Program-made: the position numbers and the translations under genes
Part shown: piece by piece, positions 1-7,209 of the stretch
How the letters are laid out: each line of letters starts with the position of its first letter
Numbering within the stretch: the stretch's first letter is position 1
Assembly (NCBI GenBank): GCA_016788685.1
Contig: JAEUSS010000348.1
Span: 1-8,309, forward strand
Direction of reading: 5' to 3'
DNA from: Prolixibacteraceae bacterium
Lineage (GTDB): Bacteria > Bacteroidota > Bacteroidia > Bacteroidales > Prolixibacteraceae
DNA length: 8,309 bases
The notes under the pieces: generated by a model
The model's input: only the letters and a program-made list of their open reading frames with translations
What the model was told of the DNA's origin: nothing
The model's database searches: none

Positions 1-2
1 AG

Positions 3-50
3 CCGGAAAACTTAAAACTCATCAAAACGACATCAATACAGCCCAATTAG
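3..50 (+). CDS. Possible C-terminal end of an upstream gene (partial)
   Basis: A reading frame open from the window edge encodes PENLKLIKTTSIQPN and stops with TAG at 48-50, three bases before the ATG of the cytochrome-FGE gene. Such tight spacing would fit an upstream member of the same operon. Only 15 residues are visible, no family can be recognised, and a second frame is also open from the edge (it stops at about 79, inside the next gene). The alternative is that 1-53 is simply a leader region. Low confidence. Confidence 0.25.
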   Translation, partial: PENLKLIKTTSIQPN

Positions 51-53
51 TCT

Positions 54-1580
54 ATGAAAATCTGGAATTCTGTTCGTAACCGCTTTACCGGCAAAAATGC
101 ATTTCTCTGGGTGATAGCCACAGGCCTGACCGCGGGATTTATATTCATGTTCGCCGGTAATAAAGCCGTTAAATATACTTCAACCGACGAATATTGCGCT
201 TCCTGCCATGTACACCCTCATGCCGAACAAAGCTGGAAACTCTCCAAACATTACGACAATAAATCAGGCGTAATTGTGCACTGTACGGAGTGCCACCTTC
301 CACCTCCCGGACACGGGATGTTGTTCGCCAAAGCCAAACACGGAGCAAAAGATGTGTACGGCCTCCTTTTTAAAGACTCGTCGGAATACAACTGGCCGGC
401 CAAACGCAAACTCGAAGCTGCCAAAAAATTTGTTTATACCGAATCATGCATCAAATGCCACCAAAATTTATTCCCGAAAACGCTGACCGAAGAGGGTGAG
501 AATGCCCACCTGAACTACATTACCAGTAAAACGGAAATCAGCTGCTTAAATTGTCACCTCGATGTCGGGCACTTTGACCCCAATTTCAAACACGAGCACA
601 ACGCTAATTTTGGGGTTACAGCTTCGGCAAGTACAGAAATTTTCACAGAACCAACATCTGTAACCTCTTTCACCAACTTCACTGAAAAGATTCCGGGAAC
701 CAGCGTGACTTTCGACATGGTGGCCATTCCCGAAGGGCAATTCCTGATGGGAAGTTCAAAAAAAGAACCTTTCAGAAAGCCGGATGAAGGCCCGGTGCAT
801 CCGGTAAAAGTATCCAGATTCTTCATGGCAAAAATTGAAGTAAGCTGGGACGAATACCTGGAATTCTTTAAAGCCACTTCGTCTCAGGGACGCAAAGAAG
901 CTGAAGAAAATGAAAATGTGGATGCCATTTCGGGACCGACACCACCGTGGGGAGCACCCGATCAGGGCTGGGGAAAAGGTTCGCGACCGGCCATTACCAT
1001 GTCGTGGAAAGCGGCTAACGTCTATTGCCAATGGCTGTCTCAGGTGACCGGGAAAAAATACCGGCTCCCAACCGAAGCCGAATGGGAATATGCTGCCCGA
1101 GGCGGAACAAAAACACCTTACTTCTTTGAAGGCGATCCGAAAAAACTCACTTCCGAAGGATTCTTCAGGAAAATTCTGGGAACTGACACGACCACCATTG
1201 CTTCGTATGTGGCCTACAAAGAAAACAGCTTCTCTCAGACGCTTGCACCCGAATCGGTCAAAGAGAATCCCTTCGGACTGAAAAACATGCTGGGCAATGT
1301 GTACGAATTTTGTTCGGACTATTATTCTCCGACCACCTACTCGGAATATAAAAAAGGCGTTGTCAATCCCAAGGGTCCCAAAAGAGGAAAGGAACATGTA
1401 ATCAGAGGCGGATCGTTTAAAAGTGATGCCAAAGATGTACGCAGTGCCGCACGCGATTTCACTAAAAGCAAAGACTGGCTGGTTACCGACCCGCAAATGC
1501 CGAAGAGCGTGTGGTGGTATTCTGATTGTGTCGATGTCGGCTTCCGGGTAGTTTGCGAAGTAGACGAAAATATTAAATAG
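54..1580 (+). CDS. NapC/NirT-type tetraheme cytochrome c fused to a SUMF1/FGE-like domain
   Basis: The 508-residue protein has two modules. Residues about 16-35 form an N-terminal membrane anchor. It is followed by four CxxCH heme-binding motifs at 48-52 (CASCH), 77-81 (CTECH), 132-136 (CIKCH) and 164-168 (CLNCH), arranged as in NapC/NirT/NrfH quinol dehydrogenases. A Thr/Ser-rich linker (about 188-216) leads to a formylglycine-generating-enzyme-like domain (about 217-503). Its family motifs are IPEGQFLMGS, RPAITMSWKAANVYCQWL (311-328), YRLPTEAEWEYAARGG (336-351), NPFGLKNMLGNVYEF (405-419), VIRGGSF (449-455) and VGFRV (495-499). The anchor and hemes imply an extracytoplasmic location facing the periplasm. 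The NapC family takes electrons from menaquinol; the FGE-like domain could bind a partner or substrate. The cysteine pair used by true FGEs after GGSF is absent, so sulfatase activation is unlikely. It is followed after 16 bases by a Tat-exported oxidoreductase. Domain identity is confident; the role is inferred. Confidence 0.9.
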   Translation: MKIWNSVRNRFTGKNAFLWVIATGLTAGFIFMFAGNKAVKYTSTDEYCASCHVHPHAEQSWKLSKHYDNKSGVIVHCTECHLPPPGHGMLFAKAKHGAKDVYGLLFKDSSEYNWPAKRKLEAAKKFVYTESCIKCHQNLFPKTLTEEGENAHLNYITSKTEISCLNCHLDVGHFDPNFKHEHNANFGVTASASTEIFTEPTSVTSFTNFTEKIPGTSVTFDMVAIPEGQFLMGSSKKEPFRKPDEGPVHPVKVSRFFMAKIEVSWDEYLEFFKATSSQGRKEAEENENVDAISGPTPPWGAPDQGWGKGSRPAITMSWKAANVYCQWLSQVTGKKYRLPTEAEWEYAARGGTKTPYFFEGDPKKLTSEGFFRKILGTDTTTIASYVAYKENSFSQTLAPESVKENPFGLKNMLGNVYEFCSDYYSPTTYSEYKKGVVNPKGPKRGKEHVIRGGSFKSDAKDVRSAARDFTKSKDWLVTDPQMPKSVWWYSDCVDVGFRVVCEVDENIK

Positions 1581-1596
1581 AAAACATATAATTCCC

Positions 1597-2946
1597 ATGG
1601 AAAAGAAAAATAGCGGTATAAACCGGAGAAGATTTCTGGAATCGACAGCCTTGGCCGGCATCGGACTGTTAGGTGCAAGCGCTATGGTTTCAGGATGCAA
1701 AAAACAACTCGACGGAAAAGCTTTGGGCTTGCCTCCCATCCTGAAGGCTGCACCAAAAGGGAAAAAATTACGTGCCGGATTGGTGGGAACCGGAAACCGG
1801 GGAACCGGGGCAGCGATGAACTTTATCAGCAGCGGACCGGATCTGCACATTGTTGCTCTGGCTGATGTTTTTCAGGATAAAGTAGACGACTGCCGGGCTC
1901 GTTTCTCAAAACTAAAAATGGAAATTCCGGCCGAAAATTGTTTCTCCGGATTTGATGCTTATAAAAAACTGATGGCTCTGCCTGATGTTGATGTGGTTAT
2001 ACTGGCCACACCCCCGCAATTCAGGCCCGAGCACTTTAAAGAAGCGGTGTTACAAAACAAACATGTCTTCATGGAAAAGCCGGTAGCTGTCGATTCTGTC
2101 GGAATCCGTTCTGTCATTGCCAGTGCTAAAAAAGCTCAAGCCATTGGCCTGAATGTAGTTACCGGAACTCAACGCCGTCACCAGGAAGACTACATCGAAA
2201 CCTACAAACAGGTTGCCAACGGCGCCATCGGAAAACCCGTTTCGGCCCGGGCATTCTGGAATCAGAACCACGTTTGGTTTCGCACCCGCGAGGAAGGGTG
2301 GGACGATATGACTTACATGATCCGCAACTGGAATAATTTCTGCTGGTTGTGCGGCGACCACATCCTGGACACCCACGTCCACAACATCGACATCATCAAC
2401 TGGTTTATAGGCCGTCAGCCGGAAAGTGCCATTGGTTACGGAGGACGAATGCGCAGGTTAACCGGCGACCAGTACGACTTCTTCAGCATCGACTTCGATT
2501 ACGGCGGTGGCGTATTCTCACACAGCATGTGCCGCCAAATCGACAATTGCGCTAACGGAACCGGCGAATTCATTATGGGAACCGAAGGTTACACCAACTG
2601 TGTCAATACCATCTGGAACCTGGACGGATCTGTCAAATGGAAGTTTGAATACCCCAAAGATGAAAACGGCAACGAAACCAATAAGCTGAAGATTCCGCCT
2701 TACGTTCAGGAGCACATGCACCTGGTGCACGCCATCCGAACCGGAGAATATGTAAATGAAGCTGAAACCACAGCCAATTCTACTCTTACAGCTATCATGG
2801 GCCGCACCGCTGCCTACACCGGAAAGAAAGTAACCTGGGAAGAAATATTTAAGTCTGACATGGACCTTGGCCCAAAAGAAATTGCCTTCGGACCGGTCGA
2901 CATGCAGTTTGAAGTACCCATTCCGGGAACAGCCCACAAGGCATAA
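1597..2946 (+). CDS. Tat-exported lipoprotein oxidoreductase, Gfo/Idh/MocA family
   Basis: The 449-residue protein begins with a twin-arginine signal (RRRFL, 10-14), a hydrophobic stretch and a lipobox VSGC with Cys34 as the likely lipidated residue. It should therefore be exported folded and membrane-anchored. The mature part has a Rossmann motif GTGNRG (64-69), the family EKP motif (160-162) and the motif GDHILDTHVHNID (253-265), whose Asp and His residues match the catalytic region of the family. The family oxidises or reduces sugars and polyols, or acts as NAD-dependent glycosidases (GH109). Exported members such as glucose-fructose oxidoreductase carry tightly bound cofactor. It lies 16 bases after the tetraheme cytochrome-FGE gene and before a terminator, so the two are probably one operon. 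The substrate cannot be told from sequence. Cys249 and Cys252 form a CxxC just before the catalytic motif. A GH109-like glycosidase or a keto-sugar-forming dehydrogenase are both possible. Confidence 0.9.
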   Translation: MEKKNSGINRRRFLESTALAGIGLLGASAMVSGCKKQLDGKALGLPPILKAAPKGKKLRAGLVGTGNRGTGAAMNFISSGPDLHIVALADVFQDKVDDCRARFSKLKMEIPAENCFSGFDAYKKLMALPDVDVVILATPPQFRPEHFKEAVLQNKHVFMEKPVAVDSVGIRSVIASAKKAQAIGLNVVTGTQRRHQEDYIETYKQVANGAIGKPVSARAFWNQNHVWFRTREEGWDDMTYMIRNWNNFCWLCGDHILDTHVHNIDIINWFIGRQPESAIGYGGRMRRLTGDQYDFFSIDFDYGGGVFSHSMCRQIDNCANGTGEFIMGTEGYTNCVNTIWNLDGSVKWKFEYPKDENGNETNKLKIPPYVQEHMHLVHAIRTGEYVNEAETTANSTLTAIMGRTAAYTGKKVTWEEIFKSDMDLGPKEIAFGPVDMQFEVPIPGTAHKA

Positions 2947-3024
2947 TCGTTAACATTTAAAATTTTAACCTCAACACAATAGCTTTTCATCCTGAATTTC
3001 GGGATCTTTTCTAAACCAACTAGT

Positions 3025-3070
3025 AACTGCCAGTGACGGGAAATAACCACCCTTAACTGGCAGTTTTTTA
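3025..3070 (+). terminator. Intrinsic terminator after the cytochrome/oxidoreductase operon
   Basis: A perfect 10-bp inverted repeat, AACTGCCAGT (3025-3034) and ACTGGCAGTT (3056-3065), is followed directly by a T run to 3069. The 21-base loop could pair further (GGG 3038-3040 with CCC 3050-3052). It lies 78 bases after the oxidoreductase stop and ends that transcription unit, implying that the glycosyltransferase gene at 3211 has its own promoter. Confidence 0.8.
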
Positions 3071-3127
3071 TACATCACCCCAATCTGAAAAGCCGTAGTG
3101 ATGATTTGAACCTGAAAATCTCTATCT

Positions 3128-3170
3128 TTAACCCTCGGTTAACCCTGTCTTTCCTGAAGAAACGGGTTAA
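3128..3170. repeat. TTAACCC repeat cluster in the leader of the GT2 gene
   Basis: TTAACCCT occurs at 3128-3135 and again at 3139-3146, 11 bases apart, and the inverted form GGGTTAA lies at 3164-3170. The second and third copies can form a hairpin, helped by inner TTTC/GAAA pairing. Since a terminator lies upstream, this segment should hold the promoter or leader of the glycosyltransferase operon. TATCTTTA at 3123-3130 is one base off the Bacteroidota -7 consensus, but no TTTG box sits at the right distance. The function is not established. Confidence 0.4.
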
Positions 3171-3210
3171 TTTCCGACTGCAAAAAGATGAAGACCAAAA
3201 AAATTGACCC

Positions 3211-4134
3211 ATGTTTTCACTGATAATTCCGGTTTATAATGAAGAAGATCTGATCAACGAACTTGCCGTACGGTCAGTAAAAGCCATCGAATCGTTTACT
3301 CCCAACTATGAGGTTTTGTTTATAAACGATGGAAGTACCGACTCAACCCTCCGGAAACTCATCGAAGTACGCAAACAGTTTTCAAGGATAAAAATCATTG
3401 ATTTGTCCCGCAACTTCGGTCACCAGGCAGCCTTCACCGCCGGACTGGAAATGGCACTCGGCAACTACGTGGCCATGATGGACGGCGACCTTCAGGATCC
3501 TCCTGAACTGTTGCCTGAAATGTACCGCAAAATTAAAGAAGACGGATTTGACATTGTCAGCGGTAAACGTCTGGGCAGAAAGGGGAAACGCTTCCGGTTT
3601 ACGACCAACGTGTTTCATGCCTTCTTTAAAAAGGTGTCGGGTATGGAAGACGTTGAAAATTCGGGCAATTTTTCGATCATGAACCGAGCTGCCGTCAATG
3701 CTATGGTCCAAATGAAAGAGAGCATCCGTTATCTGCCCGGGCTGCGGTCGTTTATCGGTTTCAGGCAAGGCTATGTAGAGTACATCCGTGAAGACCGTCT
3801 GGGAGGCGAACCTAAAATGACCCTCGGGAAACTCATGGTTTTAGGAGCCGATGCCATCTTTTCATTTTCAAAGTTCCCGATCAAGGTCTGTTTGTTCCTG
3901 GGTCTTTTCGGAACTATTATTTTTCTGATCGCCGGAATCTATGTATTGCTGGCCAAATCACTTGGATTTGCATTAATCGGCTGGTCATCAACGGTACTAA
4001 GCATCTACTTCCTGGGGTCCATCCAACTGATTTTTCTGGGAGTGGTCGGCGAATACGTTTACCGCATTTACAAAGAATCGCAAAACCGCCCCATTTACCT
4101 CGTGAAAAAATTCTACGATGCCGAAACGGAATAA
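3211..4134 (+). CDS. Polyprenyl-phosphate glycosyltransferase, GT2 family (DPM1/GtrB/ArnC-like)
   Basis: The 307-residue protein starts with the GT2 fold motif SLIIPVYNEE and carries NDGSTD (39-44), the metal/nucleotide-sugar motif DGDLQDPPE (91-99) and NSGNFSIMNR (150-159). Two C-terminal membrane helices (about 225-249 and 258-284) and the closing motif NRPIYLVKK (292-300) match bacterial enzymes that transfer a sugar from a nucleotide donor to undecaprenyl phosphate on the cytoplasmic face. Length is normal for the family. The sugar (glucose, mannose, aminoarabinose or other) cannot be assigned. The stop codon overlaps the next ATG by one base (TAATG), so it is translationally coupled to a GT-C glycosyltransferase, the expected user of its lipid-linked product. 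No Shine-Dalgarno sequence is seen before the ATG; this start gives the full GT2 N-terminus. Confidence 0.93.
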   Translation: MFSLIIPVYNEEDLINELAVRSVKAIESFTPNYEVLFINDGSTDSTLRKLIEVRKQFSRIKIIDLSRNFGHQAAFTAGLEMALGNYVAMMDGDLQDPPELLPEMYRKIKEDGFDIVSGKRLGRKGKRFRFTTNVFHAFFKKVSGMEDVENSGNFSIMNRAAVNAMVQMKESIRYLPGLRSFIGFRQGYVEYIREDRLGGEPKMTLGKLMVLGADAIFSFSKFPIKVCLFLGLFGTIIFLIAGIYVLLAKSLGFALIGWSSTVLSIYFLGSIQLIFLGVVGEYVYRIYKESQNRPIYLVKKFYDAETE

Positions 4135-6200
4135 TGAGCGAAAAAAGACTTAAAATATTCTTCTGGGCCCTTGCACTGGCCGTACTGGCAGCGATGCTGC
4201 TGATCAGTCGTGACGCGGGTATTTCGGGCGATGAAGAAGTGCATTATGTGCATTCTGAAATGGTTTATAACTATTTTGCCACGACTGGCGCCGATCAGTC
4301 TTCACTCAACACACCCAAAACCCACCTCCAATATTACGGACAGGCTTTCGACAATCTGGTCACCATCCTGATCCACTGGTTTGGAATCGAAGATATCTAT
4401 GGTTTCCGGCACCTGATGTGCAGCATCTCCGGCTGGCTGACTATCCTGGTAACAGCTTTGTTTGCCGCTTATTTATCGGGATACGGAGCTGCCATATGGG
4501 TTGTACTGCTGTTTGGCATTTCTCCCGGATTTCTGGGGCACGCCCAAAACAACCTCAAAGACATTCCTTTTGCCCTGGCTTACATCGCCAGTATTTTCTA
4601 TTCGCTGAAACTTACTTTTCAGGAAAAACCGAAAAAAAAGCTAACCATCATCCTGCTGATAATGAGCATCGCTTTATCCATCGGGATACGTGCCGGGGGT
4701 ATTCTCGTTGTGTTTTATCTTGGCTTCTTCATGTTCCTGAAATTCATGCTGGATTGGATGAAGAGCAAGCAGTTTAATCCGGTACAACTGAAAAAACAAC
4801 TGATCCTGTTTCTGGGAGTTTCGATCGCCGGATACCTTCTGGGGCTGATAACCTGGCCGTATGCGCTGCAAAATCCGTTGTTTCACCCCTGGAAATCGTA
4901 CCAGGTGATGACTCATTTCCCGACTACCGTCCGCCAGATTTTTGAGGGCTACTTCGACTGGTCAGACGTCCACCCCTGGTATTACCTGCCAAAATACATG
5001 GCCATTACCATTCCGGTTGCAGTGTTTGCCGGACTGATTGCTTTTTTCCTGAATACCCGAAAGAACTATTCATCCGAACAGAAAATTCAACTATCGCTGG
5101 TCGTTTTCACCGTTCTGTTTCCGGTTATTTTCGTTATCCTGAAACAGTCGAATTTATATGGTTCGTGGCGCCATTTCCTGTTCATTTACCCCGGAATCAT
5201 ACTGATCTCGGCCCTCGGAGTCCAAGCACTTCTGATTCGTTTTAAACTGCAAATCATGAAAGTCTCAGCAGTTGTTTTATTGGCGGTAATGTTTGTGCAC
5301 CCACTGAAGTTTATGGCTGCTAATCATCCGTACTACTATTTATACTACAACGAGTTTACCGGAGGCCTGAGAGGTGCATACGGCAACTACGAAACCGACT
5401 ATTATTACCACAGCATGCGCAAAGGTGCCGAATGGCTTCAGGAATACCTGAAAGATAAACCGGGAAACGGCCCGATCATCATCGGCGGCAATTTTCCTGT
5501 TCAATGGTACTTCAGAAAAGAAAAGACTGTAAAGTTTGTTTATTTTCCCTACCAGAACCGCAGTGCTTACGATTGGGACTACGCCATCGTAGCCAACAGT
5601 TATATTCCACCTTTTCAGCTGAAAAACAAAATCTGGCCTCCGGCAAATACAATTCATACTATCTTTGCCGATGGAATTCCGGTTTGTGCAGTTATTGAAC
5701 GGGTTACAAAAGATGATTTCCGGGCTATTCAGGAGACTGAAAAAGGCGATAACATTAAATCTGCGTTGTTATTTCAACAAGCATTGAAAATTGACCCGCA
5801 AAATGAATTGATCTGTTATAAATTTGCCGAGTCTTTGATTTCATCAAATCAGAACAATGAGGCCGGGCAAATGCTCAATAAATGCCTGAAAATTAACCCG
5901 GATTACGAACCGGCACTTGTTTTGCTGGGTGACGAAGCATTAAAGAGGAATGATCCGGAAAGTGCAGCTCAATTCTACGAAAAGACAATCCGGACAAACC
6001 GTAAATATTTCAGAGCCTATCCGAAACTAGCCGGAATTTATGCAGAAACAGATGTAGACAAAGCTCGCAAAGTGCTGAGAGACTGCCTGAAATTAAATCC
6101 GAGGTACCGACCGGCGCTGGAAGCAATGGCCGAAACTTACCGGAAAACAGATCCTGAAGTAGCGCGCAAATACGATGAACAGATAAATAAATTTAAATAA
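4134..6200 (+). CDS. Membrane GT-C glycosyltransferase (PMT/ArnT-like, GT39-type) with C-terminal TPR domain
   Basis: The 688-residue protein has an N-terminal helix (about 6-24), then GDEE (32-35) in the first external loop, the acidic site expected of GT-C enzymes using polyprenyl-phosphate sugars. About ten to eleven hydrophobic helices run to about residue 393. A soluble region follows, rich in Tyr (NHPYYYLYYNEF, near 400), and then about four TPR repeats from about residue 531 to the end. These have recurring patterns such as ALKIDPQNE, CLKINPDYEPAL, and CLKLNPRYRPAL. The start overlaps the GT2 stop by one base, and a lipid-linked sugar from that enzyme is the likely donor. The acceptor could be lipid A, a glycan or a secreted protein; the TPR domain may bind a partner. 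It is assigned by topology and motif, not by close recognition of a named enzyme. Confidence 0.82.
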   Translation: MSEKRLKIFFWALALAVLAAMLLISRDAGISGDEEVHYVHSEMVYNYFATTGADQSSLNTPKTHLQYYGQAFDNLVTILIHWFGIEDIYGFRHLMCSISGWLTILVTALFAAYLSGYGAAIWVVLLFGISPGFLGHAQNNLKDIPFALAYIASIFYSLKLTFQEKPKKKLTIILLIMSIALSIGIRAGGILVVFYLGFFMFLKFMLDWMKSKQFNPVQLKKQLILFLGVSIAGYLLGLITWPYALQNPLFHPWKSYQVMTHFPTTVRQIFEGYFDWSDVHPWYYLPKYMAITIPVAVFAGLIAFFLNTRKNYSSEQKIQLSLVVFTVLFPVIFVILKQSNLYGSWRHFLFIYPGIILISALGVQALLIRFKLQIMKVSAVVLLAVMFVHPLKFMAANHPYYYLYYNEFTGGLRGAYGNYETDYYYHSMRKGAEWLQEYLKDKPGNGPIIIGGNFPVQWYFRKEKTVKFVYFPYQNRSAYDWDYAIVANSYIPPFQLKNKIWPPANTIHTIFADGIPVCAVIERVTKDDFRAIQETEKGDNIKSALLFQQALKIDPQNELICYKFAESLISSNQNNEAGQMLNKCLKINPDYEPALVLLGDEALKRNDPESAAQFYEKTIRTNRKYFRAYPKLAGIYAETDVDKARKVLRDCLKLNPRYRPALEAMAETYRKTDPEVARKYDEQINKFK

Positions 6201-6219
6201 CTCATTAAAAATTAATACA

Positions 6220-6471
6220 ATGAAAAAGATGATGATCATGGCCTTACTAGGCTTGATGTTTATGGGAGGAGCAAATGCTATGGCCCAGGAAGATTCAGCA
6301 ACCGTAGCAGAAGAACCGAAAGATACCATTTCAATTGACAACATGGAACCTATCTTCTACGAAGAAGAAGCTGCCGAGGAACCATCAAACACAATGACTT
6401 ACGCCCTGATTGGCGGAATCGTAGTTATTGGTGGTGCCGCATTCTTTTACATGCGTAAAAAGAAAAAATAA
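6220..6471 (+). CDS. Small secreted protein with C-terminal membrane helix and lysine tail
   Basis: This 83-residue protein was not recognised. It begins MKKMMIMALLGLMFMGGANA, a clear Sec signal peptide probably cleaved near residues 20-22. The middle (about 23-58) is strongly acidic (EDSATVAEEP, EPIFYEEEAAEEP). A single hydrophobic helix (about 60-78) follows and the protein ends RKKKK. The order of short polar motif, helix and basic tail resembles C-terminal sorting signals, although no LPXTG or PEP motif is present. It starts 19 bases after the GT-C gene and precedes the terminator, so it is probably the last gene of the glycosyltransferase operon. It could be a substrate or helper of those enzymes, or a plain type I membrane protein. 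The signal, helix and operon position support a real gene; function unknown. Confidence 0.75.
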   Translation: MKKMMIMALLGLMFMGGANAMAQEDSATVAEEPKDTISIDNMEPIFYEEEAAEEPSNTMTYALIGGIVVIGGAAFFYMRKKKK

Positions 6472-6490
6472 GCAATAAACCCACTGTCAG

Positions 6491-6523
6491 AAAAGCTCCC
6501 CGTGCAACGGAGAGCTTTTTTTT
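6491..6523 (+). terminator. Intrinsic terminator between convergent operon and ispD
   Basis: AAAAGCTC (6491-6498) pairs with GAGCTTTT (6512-6519), followed inward by one C/A mismatch and CCGT/ACGG around a GCA loop. The T run reaches 6523. On the minus strand the same hairpin is followed by only four T, so it could also stop ispD transcription, but more weakly. The ispD stop codon ends four bases away. Confidence 0.85.
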
Positions 6524-6526
6524 CGC

Positions 6527-7201
6527 CTAATCCACGTGTTTTTTCATAAACACCCCGGCAACATCCAAATCCGTCGGAGTCGTGATTTTGATATTTTCCG
6601 GATTCCCTTCAACCATCGTAATCGGATGCCCCGCCTTTTCAGCAACCGAAGCGTCGTCGGTAAACAGCGGATCAAAAGGCTGACTGAATGCATCCAGAAT
6701 TTGTTTGCTCCGGAAGGTTTGCGGCGTCTGCACACTGAAATACAGACTGCGGTCAACCGAAAAACTCCGCCTCCCGTCAAGTTTCCGAAGTGATTCGGTA
6801 ACCGGCAAAACCGGAATCGCATTTCCGGTCTCTTGCGCTGCCTGAAAGCATCTGTCAAGAGTTTCCCGGCTTACGAGAGGCCTCACCCCGTCGTGAATAA
6901 AAACAATCCCATCGCCCTGAATGTGCCCCAATCCGTTCCGCACCGAATGAAAGCGGGTTTCTCCGCCTGAAACCACCTGATGAGGCAATAAAAACCCATG
7001 CTTCAGGCACAGATCCGACCAGAAACTTTTTTGCGCCGCAGGCAGAACCAAAAAAAGCTCACAATCAGGATCATAGTCATAAAAACGCTGAATGGTGTGC
7101 ATCAAAACCGGCTTCCCGCAAAGCTCAAGAAACTGTTTCGGAATATCGGTCCCCATCCGGCTTCCCGCCCCTCCGGCGACTATAATAACAAACTTTTTCA
7201 T
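6527..7201 (-). CDS. ispD: 2-C-methyl-D-erythritol 4-phosphate cytidylyltransferase
   Basis: The 224-residue protein catalyses CTP + 2-C-methyl-D-erythritol 4-phosphate to the CDP-methylerythritol step of the non-mevalonate (MEP) isoprenoid pathway, in the cytoplasm. It has the nucleotide-binding N-terminus AGGAGSRMG (9-17) with Arg15 and Lys22 (PKQF) in the positions of the catalytic Arg and Lys, GGETRFHSVRNGL (79-91), HDGVRP (103-108), VQTPQTF (157-163), TDDASVAE (181-188) and EGNPENIKITTPTDL (198-212) with Lys205. Length is normal. It is a single gene here, transcribed convergently with the glycosyltransferase operon and divergently from the DUF2461 gene. The related TarI/Bcs1 ribitol-phosphate cytidylyltransferases look similar, but the absence of an adjacent teichoic acid gene and the good IspD motif fit favour IspD. 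Confidence 0.93.
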   Translation of the reverse strand: MKKFVIIVAGGAGSRMGTDIPKQFLELCGKPVLMHTIQRFYDYDPDCELFLVLPAAQKSFWSDLCLKHGFLLPHQVVSGGETRFHSVRNGLGHIQGDGIVFIHDGVRPLVSRETLDRCFQAAQETGNAIPVLPVTESLRKLDGRRSFSVDRSLYFSVQTPQTFRSKQILDAFSQPFDPLFTDDASVAEKAGHPITMVEGNPENIKITTPTDLDVAGVFMKKHVD

Positions 7202-7209
7202 AGGTAAAA

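Noticed and set aside
756..1850. A 364-codon open frame on the minus strand, spanning most of the cytochrome-FGE gene and the start of the oxidoreductase gene
   Set aside because: It is antisense to well-supported genes with clear family motifs on the plus strand, and its translation shows no recognisable domain. Treated as a shadow frame.
3073..3103. CATCAC/GTGATG inverted repeat after the first terminator
   Set aside because: Only six pairs with a 19-base loop and no T run; likely chance.
3105..3130. TTTG (3105-3108) and TATCTTTA (3123-3130) as a Bacteroidota -33/-7 promoter pair for the GT2 gene
   Set aside because: The gap is only 14 bases, shorter than the usual 19-21, and the -7 box has a mismatch.
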